Below are positions 34,661 to 45,591 of a DNA stretch of 64,000 bases, one piece after another. The DNA comes from Lutraria lutraria. Lineage: Eukaryota; Mollusca; Bivalvia; Venerida; Mactridae. Made by a program: the position numbers and the translations under genes. How positions within the stretch are numbered: the stretch's first letter is position 1; each line of letters opens with the position of its first letter. The notes under the pieces were generated by a model, which saw only the letters and a list, made by a program, of their open reading frames with translations, was not told the origin of the DNA and did no database searches. The stretch covers positions 28,423,843 to 28,487,842 of the forward strand of contig OZ026838.1 in NCBI GenBank assembly GCA_964023205.1. Direction: 5' to 3'.

Positions 34661-36216
34661 CTACATGGTAAACAGACAGTAGAAAGAAATAAAGAAATAC
34701 ATGTAGATAGAAAGAGGACAAACATGTTAATATAATTAATTAGACAGGATGGTTGCTCTCTAAGCTCTAATGCATTCAACAATGGCAATAATATCCCACC
34801 ATATTTTCCAAGAAGATGTCTCACTCATAACAATGGCAATAATATTCCACCGTATTTTTCATGATGTCTCACTCATTTGGCACACCTCAACTTACTTAGT
34901 CTAATCTTTGCTGTACCTGGTAAGCCGACATTTGAACTACTTAGAATAAAACTGACAAATCGAGGGCTCAGCGCAACACTGTCGTAACTTGTTCTTATTT
35001 CAATATGAGTTATGACACTGTTGCGTTAAACCCTCGAAATATGACGGCCTCTGTGTAAAAAGAGTCAAGTTTGCCTTTCCCTTACAAACTGCCGTTTTGT
35101 TGTACACTTCATACCCGAAAAAATTACACTGCTTGAATGACAATTATGCCATAAAAATGCTAAGCTGTATTTGATTGACTCCATTTTAAGAGCTTAGTTG
35201 TCTAGCAGTAAATCAGCATCCACATCACAAAATTAATGTAAGGCATAGGTGCATATCATTAAACCACTAAGTATATCAGTGGTTAGATGGAGGTACAGAA
35301 TTGGCTTGGGTATTCCAAATGATATGTCTTCCTGTGACTGATATTAAGTTCTTATATGTGTCCTGTATGTTTTCGTCTTAAATGTACTTGACTAGATGCT
35401 AGTTCTAGGATATTTGTATACCAGCATTACTGTTTAACTTTATTTTCTATTTATTTGGAAAAGATTGTTCTTTTGGTTAGGGATAGTCTTCTTATACTAT
35501 TAATTACTCAAGTTTTCATTTTATGCTGTTCTCATAAGGTTTGAGGTTTTCATTGTTCATTGACTTGTCTCAGAATGCTTGATTCTGATTGGATAATTCT
35601 GAGCCTTAAGTCTAATAATTGACCAATAGCAAGGCTGCATTAATAAACTGGTTGCCTTAAAAGCTTATGTGAACTTTGTACCCAGTTATTTTATCTTATG
35701 TCACTAATGGAGGTTAGGGACACATTTCAGCTTATTTGTAATTCTGTAATTTATTATAACTAACATTTTGGGGGGAGGTCAAAATACCTATTTTAATGCA
35801 CTGTAAAATGTCTGTGGATATCATCTGTGCTTATTTTCTATATATATTATGATTCATTCTTTCATGATAGTCCTTACTGTTAGAATTTACTCATTTGATA
35901 TACATATTCAATAATGGACATTGTGTTTCTGTCCATGATCTTTGTATACCTGATCTTTTCTTACCTGAGTTAAAGCTTTGCGCACATTTTGAGTTTGAAT
36001 TTTATTTGTCCTCCAGCTAAAGCTCAACTTCCTTTATGTTGTTATTTTATTACTGGTTGTGTTATTTATGCTTTAAAGTCATTACACTTCATTATTATGT
36101 TTTATTCCTTTGCATATTTATTATTTATTTGCTCATTTTCATTTTCTTATAATCTGAAAAGTTTGGAGATGGTTTATTTAATTGAAAAATGTTGTTTTTT
36201 TAATTTTATATCACAG

Positions 36217-36387
36217 TCACCCCCAGGAGCCCAAGAAAAAATAAAAGCAGTTACAAATGATGTTGTGGATAGTGCCCCACCCAGTGACCATTCCAATGTT
36301 ACTGACCAGCTAAATATGAGCGACCATAAACAAGATGCTATGGACAGTTCATTCTCATCTGACCAGTTCAACACAAGTGACCTTAAG
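36217..36387 (+). CDS. MPDZ: Multi-PDZ protein exon: acidic Ser/Asp-rich linker
   Basis: Acceptor tatatcacag, donor gtgact (weak after +3), 57 codons, phase 0. The product is hydrophilic with a loosely repeated Ser-Asp unit: PPSDHSNVTDQLN, MSDHKQDAMD, SSFSSDQFNTSDLK. No domain. The upstream intron stays open in frame for 76 codons but reads as hydrophobic AT-rich noise, so the exon start at the acceptor is preferred. Confidence 0.8.
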
Positions 36388-37005
36388 GTGACTATAATGA
36401 TTTCATGCTTTTCATGGGCCCAACATAGGTCTAAACATGTGCTTATGTTTATGGTAGATAATGTGTTGTTTAGAGTGTATCAGTTACCAGGTATGTATGG
36501 CAAGTGGTAATTGCTGTAACCTTTGCTCCTGTTTTATAGAATAGAACAAACAATTTGCTTTGATTCCATCAGCAACTGATCACTTTCCACAATGAAGAGT
36601 GATTCAGGAGATTCAGCTGTCAGGGACAAATGACCTTGGATGTGATACTATGTTAGCAAATTGTTGCCTCTGGGTGTTAAACCTGTCATCTCTTGATCAT
36701 CAGCTCTGTCCTGTTATATTTTATTACAATAGTATTATTATGCCTGTGAGTTTGAATCCTAATATGGTCCAAATTTCACATGTGAGGAAACTGTTCAGCT
36801 TAGCTAACAGCAAGATGTTGGTTCTCTCGAGGTGGTACATTCTCAAGGTGGTACACTCTCAAGGTGGTACACTCTCGAGGTGGTACAATCGGGGCTTCCT
36901 CTACTTTGAAAGCTGGACAGACCAAATTATCCAAGCTGTTGGTATGAGGTGAACAATCAAATGCTCACACTTATTTTAATGTTGCTCACCACTGGTACAT
37001 TTCAG
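36388..37005. other. Intron with a short 16-bp tandem repeat
   Basis: Contains four units of 'ctctcaaggtggtaca' type at 36826-36890. Otherwise nothing recognisable. Confidence 0.8.
36826..36890 (+). repeat. 16-bp tandem repeat, four copies
   Basis: Units 'ctcgaggtggtacatt', 'ctcaaggtggtacact', 'ctcaaggtggtacact' and 'ctcgaggtggtacaat' lie head to tail, about 115 bp upstream of the next exon's acceptor. Confidence 0.85.
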
Positions 37006-37162
37006 GCTGTTTCTGCCTCATCTTCATCTACCCCACAGACAGCTTCTCCTGGCATCTCGCCAATGACATCACCGAGTCTAATGCGATCATTCTCCGGTGT
37101 AGATGCATTCCCACCATCACTTGAGAAAACAATCATTCTCAAAAGATCTCAAAATAATCTTG
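37006..37162 (+). CDS. MPDZ: Multi-PDZ protein exon: Ser/Pro linker and start of PDZ6
   Basis: Acceptor gtacatttcag, donor gtaagt, phase 0 in, one base left over. It begins with a Ser/Thr/Pro-rich linker (SASSSSTPQTASPGISPMTS) and ends with PSLEKTIILKRSQNNL, the beta-A strand of PDZ6 up to the carboxylate loop. The vertebrate domain begins with a similar ERTI motif. The intron interrupts the NL|GIS loop, a typical PDZ intron position. Confidence 0.95.
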
Positions 37163-37797
37163 GTAAGTTGGTTTACAAGATTCATAATCTAGGTTCAGTT
37201 TTGTAGCTAGTGACGACACTGTAAAGCTAATGACAGCTTTGGTTTTCGAGTAATCACATTTAATTATAATATCATAAGATCATACGTGTTTCAGTTTAGT
37301 TTTAATATCATTTTTATTATAAAAGGGTTGTGGTATGAATGACATTGTATATTTGCATATATTTTTAGCTAGCCTGAGCACATGTAAGTTTAAGAAAGTG
37401 CCCATCCCTCTGAATATATTTCAAAACCTCTGGACCTTAATTGATACTGATGAAATTGTATCTATAATGACTTCAACATCCGAGTATTTCTCCGCTATTC
37501 ATTTTCCCGCTATTCTATCTGCTACCCATTGCATAAGTTATATGTATGATTTTAATTTTAAATATATTATTTACACTCTGTTTTCTGTCTCATTAAATTA
37601 TATATGTCAGTGTCACAAATTAATCCAATCAGAAAACACCTGCACTCCCATCCTTATTATGGTCAATAAAACACCAATACTTATTCAATGCAATGATAAA
37701 CATGTATTCCTACATCAATAACCCAATCTTCAGATAGCATATTTCCACATGTTGACAATAAAAAGCTTCTTTCAAAGAACTCAAGAAAGTCATTTTG

Positions 37798-37818
37798 CCC
37801 CCCCCCCCCCCCCCCCCC
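37798..37818 (+). repeat. Poly-C tract, 21 bases
   Basis: Uninterrupted C run in an intron. A similar run of 19 C is at 53676-53694 and of 14 G at 55457-55470. Lengths may be affected by sequencing error. Confidence 0.95.
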
Positions 37819-38269
37819 TCATTTCCTCAGCATTATTTGATCTGTCTTAAAACTTGCTTCTATTTATTAATTGTCACTGTTTATAAAGCTACCCAGGTAC
37901 TCAAATGAGCATCTCTAAGGTCCAGCATAATCCTGATGCCTTTAAGAGCCCAGCAGATACAAATGAAAGCATTGTGTATAATGCATTCATCAGTTTATAA
38001 TCAGTACCATACATAATGATAGAAAGTAATGGTTGATAAATTTCATTCAGATTTTATTTTACTGACTAAAATTTTATTTGGAAATCTCTTTGATTTTGTG
38101 GAAAAATTATTTGTTAGATAATGAGTATTTTTTTTAACTGAATCAAATGTCTGGTAATTAAAGAGTTCTTTTACCATTTCAAGGCAGCACCCTTCCAGAA
38201 GTCTGTGTTCTGTCCTCCATAATTTTGTATGTTACCATGTGTTTGGTGGGTTTTGAAAAAAGTGGGATT

Positions 38270-38580
38270 ATTGTGCCCCCACTCTGAAAGATGGGGGGAA
38301 TATAGGTTTACCCTTGTTTGTATGTTTTTTTTCTAAGAATCTTTTTATGCCCTGTTATCCATCAATCCATCCATCCATTCATTTAAATTTTGGTTTCCAA
38401 CAGATTACTTCAGATTGGTTTCATATTTTACATGAAGTTATATAATAATAAAAAAACAGATCATGTTCAATTTCCGTCAAATTCCAAATATTTTTACAGG
38501 AGTTATGGCCCCTTTTTACCTAGCTTTCAGCGGAGGCATTGACCTGGCCTCCGGACATGTTTCTAGTTTTATCTTATTCA
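38270..38580 (+). repeat. Dispersed repeat, same family as 16186-16430
   Basis: It shares 'attggtttcatattttacatgaag', 'ttccgtcaaattccaaatatttttacaggagttatggcccc' and 'acctagctttcagcgg' with the 16.2 and 59.9 kb copies. It begins 'gtgcccccactctgaaagatgggggga', a small inverted pair. Confidence 0.75.
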
Positions 38581-38758
38581 TTCTAGAGAGATATTCAGAT
38601 AAGAGAGACTTCCTTATTAAAGAGGTTCAGAGTACATTGGTACCGGTGTTGTTAGCCAATGCTCACTTCACTGTAATTTCATTGTGAGATCAATTGTCAC
38701 TGTAAATATCATTATAACTTCAAACGAAATAAAACATTTTCTATTTCTCATCTTTTAG

Positions 38759-38963
38759 GTATATCTGTCGAGGCAACAGATAAGGGCTTCAATGGTTGTG
38801 TGGTTAAAACTTTGACAAAAACTGGTGCTATTTACAAAGATGGAAGGATACAGGTCGGGGATTATATCATGTCAATCAACAACGAAAGTATGCGACGAAT
38901 CACAAACACCCAAGCCAGAGTCATCTTACGTAGAGCAGCACTAATGAGCAGTGCTGATATTAG
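38759..38963 (+). CDS. MPDZ: Multi-PDZ protein exon: core of PDZ6
   Basis: Acceptor ctcatcttttag, donor gtaaaa, entering with two bases and leaving two. With the previous exon it gives NLGISVEATDKGFNGCVVKT, then GAIYKDGRIQVGDYIMSINN and ITNTQARVILRRAALMS. The loop is LGIS and the GRIQVGDYIMSIN strand-turn is intact. The alpha-B1 position is Asn (TNTQAR), as in vertebrate MPDZ PDZ6, so ligand preference is probably not classical class I. Confidence 0.97.
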
Positions 38964-39682
38964 GTAAAATTTGTCTGGAAATCGCTCAGGTATTAGGATG
39001 GTAGATGTTCTGATCAGAATCTTGAGATTACCAGTAACAGCAATTTGAGAATAAAGCATGTCTTTGTCTGATGTATGTCATTGATTTTAATTCCATCAAA
39101 GAAAAAAGCATGTGTTTTGGATTCCTTTTTTGTGACTTCATCAAAAACTTGGACATTGAGGATAAGTTATTAAATATTGCAGTTCCTGCTTCACTGTCTG
39201 CTTGTATGACTGTCTGTTACTATGTTTGCTTTGTCAGTTTGTTTATTTGTTTAATAAGATTATTGCTATAAGCTCTCTATGAGAGAGCCTGGTTGGCATT
39301 TAGAATAATTTCTTTCTTATTATGGTTTGCTCTCACTCAGCAAAACTATTGCCATGATTGGTCGTGCATAAAATAGTCTCATTGGGACTTGATTACTTGA
39401 TTGCATCATTGTTTCATGTTGGCATCATGACCAATACATTCAGTATGTTAGTCAGATTGTCTGCTATTGCATTATTATGTAAGTCAAACATGAGTTAGCT
39501 GCAACCCTCTGAATAAAAGCTACCCTGTGAATGAAGACCATTACTCTAAAAACTGTCATTGATTATTTAGAGCAAAGAAACATCAGAATAAAGGCCACCT
39601 GTCAATAGAGGCCATATTTTGGCCTTTTGTTCTGAGGGGTTTGACTGTAATTCATTTTCTAATTTGCTATGAATTATTTCAG
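38964..39682. other. Intron with a MITE
   Basis: Holds the diverged MITE at 39480-39649, ending just 33 bp before the exon acceptor. Nothing else recognised. Confidence 0.8.
39480..39649 (+). mobile_element. MITE, ACAGTCAAACCTGTG family, diverged copy
   Basis: It starts 'taagtcaaacatgag' and ends 'ggggtttgactgta', with interior 'aactgtcattgattatttagagcaaa' and 'aataaaggccacctgtcaatagaggcc' as in the 11.5 kb copy. Confidence 0.7.
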
Positions 39683-39784
39683 TATATCTTACGTTACTGC
39701 TGCTGATGGTGCCGCCCATAAAGAGACAGTGGCCCAACGAGCTCCTGAGAGTCCATCAACCCCTACCATGATGCCTTCACCAAA
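39683..39784 (+). CDS. MPDZ: Multi-PDZ protein exon: end of PDZ6 and linker
   Basis: Acceptor gaattatttcag, donor gtatgt. One base completes Ser of DIS|ISYVTAADG, the last strand of PDZ6. The rest is linker (ETVAQRAPESPSTPTMMPSP). It ends with two bases of a Lys codon completed by the A of the next exon. Confidence 0.93.
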
Positions 39785-42526
39785 GTATGTACACATTTAT
39801 ACTGATCTTCTCAGCAAGAAATAGTGTTTTGAAAAATGTTCAAAATTGTGGGAAATTTAGAATTATTCAAATTTCAAGTATTCAAACTGACACAGTTAGT
39901 AAAATAATCTGATTTTCATTTAGGTTTGCGAATGTGTATTAAATAGTATAGTTTAGTTTATTTGAAAAAAAAGGAAAATATGCCAAAACATTAAATTTAG
40001 AAGGTGACGTTTACCACAAAAAGTGTGGTCTATTTCAAGGGGTAGGTGGCCTTGAATGCAAAACAAAACATGTTATATAACCAAACTGTCACCAAAACCT
40101 GTTGTTTTCAAAATAGCAGAATAAATTAACAAAGTCAATGCTGACCCCAAAGTCCAAGATGGGGTTAAATTTGATCGTTATGTATTTTTCATGTCAAGTT
40201 AGTTTGAAAAGTGCATGTCAGCTGACTCCACATTATATATATATATATATGTCTGTGTTAGGCTATATATATATATATATATATGTCTGTGTTAGGCTAT
40301 ACTAGATCTGTGAATGCTTTATTATACCTTGTTACTTTATGGCTTATGAAGACATTATACACATAAGCTTTACCAGCATTAATTAAAGTTTGCTGGAAGA
40401 AACAGGATTCTAAATATTGTGGCAATGATGTTTTGTTGCGTATATTTATTTTCAAACTTGCAGTGTTGTCTTTGAATATTGTAGTGAGCCGTGTGAGAAA
40501 AATAAGAAATATTTCAGAAGATAAATATTTTGCGAATATTATACAATTATGAATTTGAGGAGTTTTCAATAAGTTTTAACCAAAAAATGCTGTGCATACT
40601 ATTCTTGGTGACATGACTGTTTGCCCTTGTATTGATAACACAAAAGGTCAAATGTGTTTGAATGATATTATTGTATAAAATAATTATATGCTCTTACATT
40701 GATTCTGTCAGACTGTTAGTTTTTGAAGTTGTCATGCTATAGAACTTGTGTATCTAATCTTATATCGAAATATAAACTGGAATCTTGTGTAGATATTGTG
40801 GTTGTTCAGTACTTGATGTCTTTGAATATATAAATCTTGCATGCTGTTACATGATCCAAGTGGTGTATGCATCATGGTTACATATTGGATTTAGGAAGAA
40901 CATATCTGAGATTTAGAAATCAGTTTTTATCACAGAGATAGAGTTGATAAGTGTTTTTTTATTTTAGAAAATCTTAGTTTTTTTCCCGAAACAAAGTGTT
41001 GATGTTTAAATTGTGTTTTGTTTTGCTACTAGGATATTTCCAAAGTATTACCGGTAAGATGCTGGCTTTGTGTTACATAACCTTGAAGCATTTTCTCATT
41101 CATGTTGTATTGATCAGACTGATCTACATAAATGTCTGTCATTGTATCATAGAAAGGTCTGGATATCCATTTGTAATCAATATTATGTCTGGTGTCTCTT
41201 ATTTGGTCTGATTATGGCTCTTTTACTGTAATGATTTCCCAAAATATTTCTATTTTGGAAGTATATAATTTTGGAGCATTGGGGTAATAGTGTAACTTGG
41301 AGGAAATAATAAAATGCACATTTATAGTTTAGGTCAATATCTGCTTGATCCAAGTATGCAATCGTGTGATTTCAAATGGAGATTAACCTTTTTGTATGAT
41401 TATAACTGTTGAAATGCTTCAAAGGGTATATGTGTGAAAGTTGGCAAATTAAGACTGAGTATTGTAATTTGCTTATTTATTTATTTATGTTATAGGTTTG
41501 TTTTATGTTGTGCCTGCATTTCCTATGTATAGAGTTTATTCTTTATGTTAGTTTGCATGGTTCTGCATCATGGATACTGAGTTATCATTTATAGCCATAA
41601 ATATATTTTTGATTTAAGAAAGCATCTAAAATCATTTAGAAGTCGTTTGGTTACCTTCAAAACAGACTACAGGTGCTGTACATAATAACCCATGTACATT
41701 TTCCTAAACAATACTGTCAAATGACTCATGTACATTTTCCTAAACAGTATAGTAATTTATTGCTGCACAAATGAAATTCCTATTAATATGCTTTATACAC
41801 ATAGTTTTCCAGTATTATAATCATTCAGACCTGCCATACACAAAAAACAGAATAACATGACATCATAAAAGCCTAAGATTTTTATCCAGGCTGATGTTTG
41901 CATAATCGATACAATATGCTTGGTATGTTTGACCATTGACCATGTCCCTTTATTGCATGTCACCCACCCCCCTACCCCAGTGGACACACCTTCACTCAAA
42001 TTCAGAATATTTTGGTTGAATTCATTGTAATAGTTATGGCATGTAAAATGTTTCAACAGTGTACTACCTTTTGCTATTGAGAAAAGTGATGGAGCACTAT
42101 TAGAATCTAGTACGATATCATACTAAGCATGTCTGTTTGATACACCAAGCTCACAAAATGTTAATCCAGAATTGGATTTTTTTTTTTAGTATTTCAATTA
42201 CAAAGTTGTTATCTTTTGCACCCTGCTATTGATAATTTTGCACAATTTTATGTTTACTGCTCGGATTGTTACAAATCCCTTCCTAATATTCATCCAAATT
42301 AAACCATTTTTGTAAATACTGATCTATGCTTAGAAAATTACCGTAGTTTGTTTATAGAAGAATTTTTATAGATCTCTATTTGAGAAATATTTTGAAATTA
42401 TTTTACTCTTTTTTATGAAGTTCAAGCATTGACGAAATTGTAATTTGTGTTTTGCAAATGTCATTGTTGTGACGTGATGTTACCAGAACTAGGCCACATT
42501 TTAATACTTGGGTGTATATTTTCCAG
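39785..42526. other. Intron with a duplicated TA microsatellite
   Basis: Besides the TA repeat at 40234-40300 I recognise nothing. Reading frames at 40297-40569 and 41793-42056 (minus) and 40996-41211 are AT-rich noise. Confidence 0.75.
40234..40300 (+). repeat. (TA)n microsatellite duplicated with its flank
   Basis: Two head-to-tail copies of (ta)n followed by 'tgtctgtgttaggctata'. Confidence 0.9.
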
Positions 42527-42789
42527 ATCTACCTTGAGCCCAATCAAGAAACGTGGCAGTTTATCTGACAGTAGCGCACCAAACTCTCCTTTATCTTCTC
42601 CTCGTAAGACAGCATCACCAGCCTCACCTGCAAAAATAGCTAGTACCAGTCCAAAGGCTACAACCCCTCAGGCATCACCTAGACAGAAGGAAACTGTAGT
42701 GGTCGGTTCTGGAAACCAGACGTGGGGTCCACCACGATTGGTTGAGTTGCACCGAGAACCAGGCAAAACATTAGGAATTAGTATTGTTG
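42527..42789 (+). CDS. MPDZ: Multi-PDZ protein exon: SP-rich linker and start of PDZ7
   Basis: Acceptor gtatattttccag, donor gtaaga, 263 bp, one base in and one base out. The first half is a Ser-Pro-rich linker with SPIKK, SPRK, SPAK, SPKA and SPRQK, each a proline-directed phosphosite with a nearby basic residue. The second half, WGPPRLVELHREPGKTLGIS, starts PDZ7. Vertebrate MPDZ has a matching W..PRRVELWREPSKSLGIS at this place. The intron again cuts the loop after LGISIV. Confidence 0.97.
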
Positions 42790-43242
42790 GTAAGAACTAT
42801 ATACAGTATCTATTTCCTATCATTTACTGGTGGAATAGTTTTCCAGAATATGTTGGAATTTCCATTTATTGCAAGTCCAGTTCTTATTATTTTAATTGTA
42901 TCCTCTGCACCTAGGATAAGAGTTCCATTTTTTTTTCTCAAAATTTTCAACTTTCACCCATGCATTTAATATCTGTTTTTGGAAAAAATATTCTATATGC
43001 TCTAAACTGTATAGTAGAATTCAAGATTAATGGTAACATGACAGCAACTTATACCACTTATGACATTAATGAATTGAAGCAATGTGATTTCATTTACATT
43101 AAATTTTAGAATATTTTCATTGATTTGATTTCTTCATGTTTCTGTACGATGCCCAGCAATGTAAAACTGCATGATGTTTTAAGTTTATTGGTATTATTGG
43201 CATATATTGCCTCTGACCATTTACAATTAATTTACATTACAG
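42790..43242. other. Intron with nothing recognisable
   Basis: 453 bp, AT-rich, no repeat family found. Confidence 0.8.
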
Positions 43243-43370
43243 GTGGACGTGTTGACATGTTTCATGTGTCAGAAGAGCATATGATCTCAGGTATATTTAT
43301 CAAACATGTGCTCGAGGACAGTCCTGCTGGCAGGAATGGTACGCTGAAAACTGGTGATCGAATACTTCAG
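43243..43370 (+). CDS. MPDZ: Multi-PDZ protein exon: core of PDZ7
   Basis: Acceptor tttacattacag, donor gtattg, two bases in, phase 0 out. It encodes GGRVDMFHVSEEHMISGIF, then IKHVLEDSPAGRNGTLKTGD and RILQ. The phrase GIFIKHVLEDSPAG is almost identical to vertebrate MPDZ PDZ7. An eight-to-ten-residue loop (VDMFHVSEEH) follows the GGR, as in the vertebrate domain. Confidence 0.97.
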
Positions 43371-44014
43371 GTATTGTACTTTAAGGATTCCACTATTTTT
43401 TTACTGATCCCTCCTATGGTAGGAATCATTATATTGTAGATGCAAACATTTGCATACATCTTCTCCTAAAAATCTCTATTACTATTATACAGGATTTGAA
43501 AGCAAATTTGAATATGTTCTGGATCAATAGCAAGATTAATGATTTTGTTAATTGACATCAGTCTGTGTGATTAAGTTCCTAGACAATATAAGTTAGTAAG
43601 CTAGACTCTTAAAAAAAAGGTAGTGTGTAATTAATGTACTACTTTTGTTAGGCATTTTGCCATAATTGTCAAGTGTAATATTGCATAGTACCATTCGCAT
43701 TCTTGTGCATGAAATCTAACCAATAACTAACCTAACTTTTTTATCTATATACAGTTGATGTATAAGGCATAGAAATATGTTTGTTTCTGGTTGCATTCTC
43801 AGTAAAAATAGGGCAAGTAGGTGGGGACATTTTTATGATACTTTAAAGCATACGAAAAGGTAAAAGGTGAGAAAGTGGATGAACCATCCTCAGGCCTAGT
43901 AAAAAGTGTAGGGTAGCGGGAAAATCAGGATAGTTAGGCTTACCAGAAACAAACAATTTACGCCTTATTTATCTAGAGTAAGTCCTTTTAAGTCAGGCTT
44001 GTTTCTACTTAAAG
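43371..44014. other. Intron with nothing recognisable
   Basis: 644 bp between the GDRILQ and VDG exons, a conserved PDZ intron position. No repeat found. Confidence 0.8.
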
Positions 44015-44125
44015 GTTGATGGTAAGGATCTAAGGAATGCTACACATGATCAAGCTGTGGAAACTATCAGAAATGCCAGCAATCCTGTTCGTTTTGTTGT
44101 CCAAAGTCTTACTGATCCAGCATGT
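44015..44125 (+). CDS. MPDZ: Multi-PDZ protein exon: end of PDZ7
   Basis: Acceptor tttctacttaaag, donor gtgagt, 37 codons. It encodes [20 protein letters not shown] then [17 protein letters not shown]. The alpha-B1 residue is His (THDQAV), the class I signature. I place the exon end after TGT because gtgagt is a better donor than the gtgtga two bases upstream, and this keeps phase 0 for the next exon. Confidence 0.96.
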
Positions 44126-44848
44126 GTGAGTATAGTTTGTTTTCATCATATTGTATGGCAATTTATGTCATGCTGAATGTAGACATTCTAGCCTGTGTCT
44201 ACACATAGTTTTATTATTTGAGCTCAGGAATATAAAATAACACATTGATACCAAAAACACATTTTTCTTTTATCAAATATTTATATTGCAAAATGTACAT
44301 GAGGAGTATTGTTCATCATTACTGAAATAATAAAATTATTATTGCTATATTATTGTAATGGAATTATTATAATGACAGAAGGGAGGCTGAATGTTAATTA
44401 ATGAATGATGATTTTAATAGAAAAAAACAGAACTGATGTTTCAATATTATGTACATGTAAGGTGGACCATTTTAGCCACCCTAAGTACAAGACTTGACCC
44501 TGCATTATGTATAGAAAGGTTATCCCACTTAGGTTGATATATCAAAGGCATCTGTTTAACTAATACAATTACTTTAATTAATTAATGACCATGTTGAACA
44601 AGTGGATTTGTAATGGACATTATACCCAAAGTCTGGAACCAGGTTTCATAGAATCTCTTGTTGCTGCTTATGTGAAGAATCTGTTAAGTCAGAAAAACAA
44701 ATTAGCCGTGGTGTTATGTTACACCCTAGTATACGGTTGATATAGATAAGGATGTGGAGGATTACACTGTAAGCATTAAAAGTTACCAGTTTCGGCAGCT
44801 AAATGTTATATTATGATATATAATATTATGTATATACTGACCAAGTAG

Positions 44849-45047
44849 TAGAGTAAAACCTCGATTATCCGAACTCGGATTATCTGAAAACCTGGTGTTA
44901 TCCGAAAAGAATTTTCTGTCCCGATATCTCCCTCTATATTTCAATGCAAAATAAACATGATTATCAAAAACTTGTTATCAAAAATCATGGATTATCCGAA
45001 ATAATATTTTGGTCCCGTTGATTTCGGATAATCTAAGTTTTTCTGTA
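44849..45047 (+). mobile_element. pogo/Tigger-like MITE
   Basis: Left end 'tagagtaaaacctcgattatccgaa' and right end 'ttcggataatctaagtttttctgta' are imperfect inverted repeats of about 25 bp, with TA at both borders. Inner words 'ttatccgaa' repeat. CAGT-AAACCTCGATTATCCGAA-like termini and TA targets are usual for pogo/Tigger-type elements (family assignment from general knowledge). No coding capacity. Confidence 0.7.
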
Positions 45048-45100
45048 CATGTATAAATACCATAGGCATTGAAAATAAAATGAATAACTCTCAGTGATAT

Positions 45101-45263
45101 TACAGTTAAACATACGAAATACAGGCCACCCTTAGGAAAGACTGAATGTGACCTTTTATTCAGAGATATTTTTGTTATAAATAATCAGTGACAGTGAAAG
45201 GAAGGCCTTTATTCACAGGGTGGCCTTTAGTCAGAGATGGCTGCTAACACAAGTTTAACTGTA
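45101..45263 (-). mobile_element. MITE, ACAGTCAAACCTGTG family
   Basis: Starts 'tacagttaaacatacg' and ends 'aagtttaactgta'. The interior has 'ggcctttattcacagggtggcctttagtc', reverse-oriented relative to 11512-11705. Confidence 0.7.
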
Positions 45264-45483
45264 TGTTAGAGGTATAGATATCTTCTAATGCACAAGGAGG
45301 AGGATAAATATCTGAACAATAAAAACTATTGAGAAATGGGAACGTTTCAAGTAGGCCTACTTAATGCTCAGAACATTCTTATATCAGTTTTTTTCATATT
45401 CCAGATATACAAAGATAACATGTAGCTAGAATAAATAAAATATTGTGTTACAGCGTTTACTTAATTTGAATTACACATTTCAG

Positions 45484-45591
45484 CCACGAGATTTGGAGAC
45501 TGATAATAAATCTGTACATTCATATGATGAAGGTTCACAAATGCAGCTGACACAAACTATCTCCACAAATTCTGCTCCACCGCAAATTGAG
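45484..45591 (+). CDS. MPDZ: Multi-PDZ protein exon: linker after PDZ7
   Basis: Acceptor acacatttcag, donor gtaatt, 36 codons, phase 0. It encodes PRDLETDNKSVHSYDEGSQM then QLTQTISTNSAPPQIE. Hydrophilic linker without domain; follows directly on the DPAC end of PDZ7. Confidence 0.85.

Larger units (their letters stand above)
27220..36216. other. 9 kb intron carrying a transposon nest
   Basis: 27220-28500 and 34700-36216 show nothing recognisable. Between them (about 28.5-34.7 kb) lie inverted repeat arms, a rearranged Jockey-type retrotransposon relic, another LINE-like 3' end and several duplicated segments, described separately. Confidence 0.85.
37163..38758. other. Intron with a poly-C run and a mollusc-type repeat
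   Basis: Contains 21 consecutive C at 37798-37818 and a repeat at 38270-38580. The 128-codon frame at 37335-37721 is AT-rich noise without domain. Confidence 0.8.
44126..45483. other. Intron with two MITEs
   Basis: Holds the pogo-like MITE at 44849-45047 and, 54 bp further, the MITE at 45101-45263. The rest shows nothing recognisable. Confidence 0.8.

Noticed and set aside
35989..36216. Upstream extension of the exon at 36217
   Set aside because: Open in frame for 76 codons but strongly hydrophobic and AT-rich, with a good acceptor at the exon border; treated as intron.
37335..37721. 128-codon frame on +
   Set aside because: Lies in the intron that splits the PDZ6 loop; composition is AT-driven and the PDZ frame requires it to be spliced out.
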